A DNA stretch of 64,000 bases from positions 5,649,501 to 5,713,500 of the forward strand of contig NC_045142.1 in the NCBI RefSeq assembly GCF_008831285.2, written 5' to 3'. The DNA comes from Nymphaea colorata (lineage: Eukaryota; Streptophyta; Magnoliopsida; Nymphaeales; Nymphaeaceae). The notes under the pieces are model-generated. The model was not told the origin of the DNA and ran no database searches. It saw only the letters and a list, made by a program, of their open reading frames with translations. Position numbers and translations under genes: made by a program. Shown in pieces: positions 58,509-64,000 of this stretch (position 1 is its first letter; every line of letters begins with the position of its first letter).

Positions 58509-59616
58509 AGTGGCCCTTTAGGGTCCGTTTAAATGCACGTTGATAGAGGCATTTTGGATCTTGGCGTGTTTGCATGGGCCGTAAATAAAGTTTTCATAAA
58601 ATATAGTTTTTATAAACAGAGTTTTTTTTTGTTGTTAAAATGAGTTTGCAGTGCCTACGATACTTAATGAATACGTGGTATTTCACTCTAGAAATGAAAT
58701 TGGGACTCAAAAGTCCAGAAAAGTTCTACGGCAAAACAAACATGGAGCTTTAATCTCGGGCGTTTTTACTCAACCCTAATGTTTTTGTTCTAGCATTATA
58801 GTTCCACCAAATCAGGTGAAACTTTTCAGAGAAAGAGACGTGGTAATAAAAGTTTCATGTCATCACATCACCTGACATCTACTCGATACCAAATGTCTGG
58901 CATTTTGAAGCCGGGCATTTTAATATAACATAATGTATTCAATGTAGCTAAGTATAAACTTTTGGCACTTTTACATAATGGTAAAATTCAATGTTTGTTT
59001 ACTTGGTGTGACCCACATAAAAAGAATTTTATATTGGTCTCACATCTCACATCCATGACTATCAAAGACCCTATGGTTCGGATTTGAGTTAGGATACTCC
59101 TATAAAAACTATGCAGCCAAACACGCTCTGATTTCAAGTGTTTGGTTTTTTTTATTTTTGAAGATCTTAAATCTAAACCCCGTAAAACGCCATTTTGCAG
59201 CTCTGTAACTGTCGGATGAATCTACCCTAAAGATTGAGTAGATTCATAAGACATCATATGCAAATCCATGAACCCCTAAGCAACACAATCTTTTAAACTT
59301 GCATGTGGTAACAACTTGTACAATTTAACTTTAAAAATTGGGAGATCTTCTTTTTTTTTTTTCGTTATTTTTTCATTTATTTTTTAACTATTTCTTACAT
59401 TGGGTAAATAATTGTAAATAGTCTTACTTTTTGAACACAATAGTTGAACGCTTGAACAACTTTATATTAACTTAGAAAGGTTGAACGGCGATCAATTATT
59501 TGCCTAGACGACATACATCTTTTCTGTACTATTGTCTATTCTGTATAAAAAGATGTAAAATTTCAATCAATCGTCACACTTTTAACATAAGGCATTCAAC
59601 TATTAACAAAAGATGG
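58509..59616. other. Intergenic, no gene seen
   Basis: AT-rich stretch with no recognisable gene or clearly bounded element. The open frame at 59500-59718 runs into repeat sequence and shows no motif. Confidence 0.5.
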
Positions 59617-59810
59617 GCCTCCATTCCAGGTGGGGGGCTCGCATGGGCTGTGACCTCTCTCAATTTTTTTTTTTTAAATTATATGTTAATTTTAAAAAAT
59701 TTTACTTGTTATATATAAAAATTTAAAAAAATAATATTCTGGCCTGTGTTAAAATTTTAGAAACTTTAATTCGGCCTCCTCGTGAAAAATTTCTAGCTCT
59801 ACCCATGCAG
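59617..59810. mobile_element. Diverged family D element
   Basis: GGGCCTCCATTCCAGGTGGG on the left and CGTGAAAAATTTCTAGCTCT on the right parallel the copy at 4533-4724, including ATTCGGCCTCC versus ATTTGGCCCCC before the right end. Termini have decayed. Confidence 0.45.
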
Positions 59811-60821
59811 GTGAGAGGGAAAGACCGAGCACCAAGCATGGAGCTAAAGTTTTCATTTAGCTCCTTCTCTCCTTATAATATAGAGCCTGCTTTTCAATAG
59901 ACACTTTTTTTCACTGTGCTTCAACTTGCGTATCAATGATCATTTTTTTTGCCGTCTTTCATACTTAAAATAAAAATTGTCTGACTATCAACTTTCACCC
60001 CAAACCCATGCATTGTGCCAACCATCAAAGTACAAAAAATGAACCTCAATTTAGAAATTCCAAAACATGAAGCCCACTTTCAAAATTATAACCAAAGGCC
60101 AGGCGTGCGTTTGATAGAAAGTTTAAAAAAACTTAGACCATGTCACCTTTATTTCACTTCACCAAAACTGTATTTGGTACGTTGTTAACACTGCATCTAT
60201 TTGGTATCTGTCAATTCCAATATTCATATACAATGTAACTTCCACTTTTCCGAATGCATGAACTCCTTGCAGATTCCTAACACCAAATGAGACAATATTT
60301 CATGCATCTCCTCTACTATAAGATCTTAAACACAAGCCTTTTATACAGATGAACCTTATGAAATTATTCAAGCCCAACGAATCATGTCTTATAAAGTGCA
60401 TTTACCCACTTTCCCAAATGCATGAACTCCTTTAATATTTCTTTAACTCCCAATGAGACGTGACAGCCATCTATTCCATGACAAGATCTGCGCACAAACT
60501 AAAGCTTTTCAAACAGAAGAAATTTATAAAAAGTATTCACAACCAATCATGTCATGTACATTGTATTTTCTTTTCATGTATGTTTTTTCAGTCAAACATG
60601 CTTTTATATATGCTTTCCAATAAGGTATGAACCTTCCTTCACGAGTCACATCGAAAGTGCTTCGCTGTAAAGGATTTTGAACGGTTCCATCAAGTCCTAA
60701 TCAAGGACCAAACCTACCATTCCGCAAGGGGAACTTGCTCGTGGGCCGTGGGGTCAAGACATTTTGGTCTGGCCAAGAATTAGGCTGTCAAGTGAGTGCA
60801 TGAATAGTATAACCCCGAGAG
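59811..60821. other. Intergenic, no gene seen
   Basis: No coding sequence recognised. Two related stretches near 60250-60300 and 60415-60465 (AATGCATGAACTCCTT with a shared TTTCCGAATG/TTCCCAAATG lead, then CCAATGAGAC-type words) suggest an old direct duplication with a period of about 165 bp. Confidence 0.45.
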
Positions 60822-61191
60822 TAGAGGTGAATATGAGCTGAGTTGAGCTGAGTTCAGTCAGCTCAAGATTAGCTCGACTAATGAAAGATTGACCTCAATT
60901 CGGTTCGAATTCGAGAATAACTCAATAGAAGCAGCTCGAGCTCAACTCGATTAAAGCTCGACAAACTAGTAAACTCGTTTGCATATATCGACTTGATTAA
61001 TGCTCGACAAACTCGATTAAAGCTCGAGCTTGACTCCACAGTTATGTGTTGAGTTCGAACTCAACTCGATTATTTGAACAAGTCGACTGAACTTCAGCTC
61101 GACTCATTAAGTAAATGACTCAGTTAAAACTCGTTCATGAGTCCAGCTTTAACGAGTCGAGCTCCAATAGCTTGACTCCTTGTTCACCCTA
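60822..61191. mobile_element. Non-autonomous hAT-like element, family B, second copy
   Basis: 370 bp bounded by TAGAGGTGAATATGAGC and, on minus, TAGGGTGAACAAGGAGTC. Flanks CCCGAGAG (60814-60821) and CTCGAGAG (61192-61199) match at 7 of 8 positions. The interior of CAGCTCGAGCTCAACTCG words closely follows the copy at 20080-20446. No coding capacity. Confidence 0.7.
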
Positions 61192-62060
61192 CTCGAGAGG
61201 GGTATAATCTAGCTAGTTGGTAAGAGTAGAGTTACAATAAACTTCACGTCTTTCTTTCGATTCTAATGAATACTATGCTTTTGAGTTTAAAATGAGATAA
61301 ATAAGACAACAATATGACGGTTTCCTGACACTGTACCTTGAGACTAACACAACCTACCTTAGAGCAAAGAGAAATGGGGAAAGATGAGAGCCGAGCCTTC
61401 ATCTATGCATCTACCTGCTCACCCAGAAGTACTCTTGGAGCATTTATATTTATATTGTGAAAACAATAAGTAAAATTTGTATTATTTTTATCAACGAGGC
61501 ATTATGTGTGCACTCAACATAATATAATTTCTCGTTTTCATTATTATTATTAATATTGGAACTGCTTTTGTGGTAAATTATGGCGATGTTTTGTCAATGT
61601 ATTATGGTTGTCTATGCATAAAATTTTAATGCGCTGTAAGCAAGTGATTTTGAATGCCTTCGGGATCAAATTATTCACATCTGTGATTTTTTTTTTCTGA
61701 CCATAGGAATAATTTTAGATGTTCCTTTTTTTCGCATTGTAAGCAGGTGATATTCACATCTATTGCTGGTTTATCATCTTTGTTCATTACTCAAATGGAA
61801 ATACTGTTTGGCATGTTGCTGCTTGAGTGAATAGATCATGTTTCATGCAGCCAGAATGTGGATATGTATATGGTTGATGAGCCAACTAGTGCAGATCTGG
61901 CCCTTAGTGGTAGCGTATAGTGTCATAAAAAGTAATAAAGCATCACTATGGCACTTTTTAGCTTGTTTTCAACTTTTTTCTTTTTAAATAGTAATAATCA
62001 CAATAGAAATAATATTTTATAGATAATATTCACATAGTTTTTAAATGTATAATCCAAATC
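61192..62060. other. Intergenic, no gene seen
   Basis: AT-rich, without recognisable genes or clearly bounded repeats. Confidence 0.5.
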
Positions 62061-62421
62061 TAAGATGTCAACCGATCATATTCAAATCCGATATACTCTT
62101 AATATCTACTTTTTCAGATTTTTACAATTCAAATTCAAATTCAAATATGAATGAAATTTTTTTTATCCAAAACCGAATTCAAAATCCAATATTAGAATCC
62201 AAATCTAATTTTTATATCTATATCCGAATCCGAAATCCAGCCGATTTTGAAAAGGTAAGGGCATTGGATATATGATATTCATTTAAAACTAAATCTGATC
62301 CAAATCTAAATCCGCATCAATTCAATTTCTTAATCAAATACTATTTTCTTTTTCATATCTGATTTTCTGGAAACAGTTTGATCATATATCTGATCTAAAT
62401 TAAATATATTTAACATCTTTA
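62061..62421. mobile_element. Diverged family A element
   Basis: Termini TAAGATGTCAAC and TTTAACATCTTTA are inverted copies. Flanks TCCAAATC and TCCAGACC match at 6 of 8 positions. The interior consists of ATTCAAATTCAAAT/CCGAATCCGAAATC words. Size and layout match family A. Confidence 0.6.
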
Positions 62422-63346
62422 TCCAGACCTCCACTTTTTTGCCATTCAAACAAAAATTTTTGTCATGTAAGTTTTAAAAACTTGCCGAATTTTCATGCGT
62501 CATACAATGCAACCTTTTGTTTAACATATTATAAAACTGCTTTTAATTTTAATTGGAACACCTTCGTTTGCTGCCACTTGGCAATGTCAAATGATGCGGC
62601 TAAGACTTTAGGCTGGCCTTTGATAGCTTCAAGTGTCAAATATAATATTATATATTAAACCGATAACTCAAATAACCTTGTATCTTATACTCATCGCAGT
62701 TAAATAAAGCTTATTTTCATTTGGATGTACAATTATTTCATGTTTAGAAGTCCAGTTGTATCTGTCCATCAAATTGGCATTTTCTACTCCCAATTACATT
62801 AACTCCATGATGAAATGTTAGAAAAAATAAAAAAAATAATAGTTTTTAGCTGTTTCTCTTACTATCTCATTAACATTTCAAAGAATACCTCTCATTCTAT
62901 ATGATATACACAGTTTTTCATTGTAAAAGATCCTTGGGAAACTGAGATCCATATGAGTCTGTTTGTTTCACAGTGAATATGAGATCCGTGGAGATTCTAG
63001 ATCTCAGATCCATGAATAAAAATCCTTAGGTTTTTTACTAGAGAATGGAGGTTCTTCTAGAGAATGGAGGTTCTTATCATCATTCATCAATAAAGCCAAA
63101 CTAGGAAGGGAGAATAGCCTTATGATTTCACTAGAAAAAGCTTAGTAGGGGTAGGGATATCTGCTGCAAGCATGGGCGGAAGGAAGGGGGGCCCGCCTAG
63201 GCCATGATACTATCAAGCTAATGATTTTTTTTTTATATTGAAAAAAATAATATTTTTTAATTGCATAATGTATTTTATGTATTAGAATTCAGTTTGGCCT
63301 TACCCGAATCCAGAGATCAGACTGTCGGCACGCTCCTAAGGGTGCG
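62422..63346. other. Intergenic, with a family D-like fragment near 63171
   Basis: No gene recognised. A 16-bp piece (GAGAATGGAGGTTCTT) is repeated at about 63042 and 63060. GCATGGGCGGAAGGAAGG at 63171 followed by GGCCCGCCTAGGCC resembles a family D end. Confidence 0.45.
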
Positions 63347-63560
63347 TTTGATGCACAGGGAAGAATTTAACGTGGTAAATTTTTCTGAAAAATTTTTCTG
63401 AAAAAAAAAACAGGATGAAATTTAACCCTCTTTCTATTTGAGGTCATGTTTGATGCACTGAAAGAATTTAACATGTTAATTTTAACCTTGTTTGATGCAC
63501 AAAAAAGAATTTAACCTGGTAAATTTAACCTTGTTTGATGCACAGGGTAAAAAAATTAAA
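63347..63560. repeat. 42-43 bp tandem-type repeats with TTTGATGCAC
   Basis: TTTGATGCAC occurs at 63347, 63449, 63491 and 63534, each followed by an AAGAATTTAAC-type word or start of one. The last three are spaced 42 and 43 bp apart. The first copy is separated by an AT-rich insertion with a doubled TTTTTCTGAAAAA word. Confidence 0.75.
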
Positions 63561-63718
63561 AGACTTTTTTTAGAACTGCAAATAAAAAAAACCCAACCGT
63601 AACTGTAAAACACATATCACATTGCAAAAAATCATAAACCATGCAATAAAAGCCATGCATTTTAGAATGAACTTGTTTCAAGGGCTTGCTCATCTATATC
63701 AGCCACAGAGAGCATCAC

Positions 63719-63840
63719 AGAGAGCATTTTAGAACAGTACATCACGATAAAACCAATAACAAGGATCGCAGCTATATCAGACACAGAGAGCATTTTAGAA
63801 CGGTACATCACGATAAAACCAATAACAAGGATCGCAGCTT
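63719..63840. repeat. 66-bp tandem duplication
   Basis: A 66-bp unit containing AGAGCATTTTAGAAC and ACCAATAACAAGGATCGCAG is present twice in succession (from 63721 and from 63787) with very few changes. A frame crossing both copies therefore shows a repeated peptide. I see no evidence that it is a gene. Confidence 0.9.
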
Positions 63841-64000
63841 GGAAATCTTACATATTTCATCAATATGGAACAACTCAATCCATAAGTACGTCACTCCCAT
63901 TGATTCAATAGTACAATAACAATTGGAGTGGAATGTACAGAAACCAAATGACAACAAAATAAAATCTTCCACTAGTAGAAGTGGTGAAGACTCCAATTCC

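Noticed and set aside
63686-63919. Frame with a repeated histidine-rich peptide
   Set aside because: Product of the 66-bp tandem duplication, not a supported gene.

Overview
The window is nuclear DNA of a flowering plant. It is AT-rich, carries many short dispersed repeats and long (AT)n runs, and its genes are split into many exons with GT/GC-AG introns. The species cannot be fixed from sequence alone. Four protein genes are recognised, all on the minus strand: a kinesin-5 mitotic motor (8693-14382, 23 coding exons, 1048 aa as spliced here), an ent-kaurene synthase of gibberellin biosynthesis (34210-40285, 13-14 exons), an intronless mitochondrial-type PPR protein of the EMB2217 family (45770-48271, 833 aa), and a NEOXANTHIN-DEFICIENT 1-like protein with an acetoacetate-decarboxylase-type domain (52563-57520, 10 exons, 304 aa). 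Exon limits were placed by hand from splice signals, reading phase and family resemblance.

Layout. 1-8690 is gene-poor, with a decayed reading frame near 1.3-2.1 kb and several short non-autonomous transposons. 8693 to about 16090 is the kinesin gene, including a 5' UTR intron of about 1.5 kb; its likely promoter carries two AACGG cores of the type found in G2/M genes. 16.3-34.2 kb is intergenic and holds hAT-like miniature elements (two with clear 8-bp target duplications), microsatellites and small tandem duplications. 34.2-40.7 kb is the kaurene synthase gene, with a TATA box and an unusual 70-bp tandem repeat upstream. 40.7-45.8 kb is non-coding. Then come the PPR gene, another transposon-rich stretch, and NXD1. 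57.6-64 kb is intergenic, with more miniature elements and two short tandem arrays at the right end.

The four genes do not form a pathway or operon-like system. They act in spindle assembly, gibberellin precursor synthesis, mitochondrial RNA metabolism and carotenoid metabolism. The points most worth following are: (i) a one-base reading-phase conflict at one intron of the kaurene synthase gene, next to a (TG)n(AG)n microsatellite, which would break the protein if real; (ii) the tandem-repeat promoter of the same gene; (iii) two GC-AG introns; (iv) miniature hAT-type families whose interiors are degenerate short palindromic repeats. I found no convincing new biological system.
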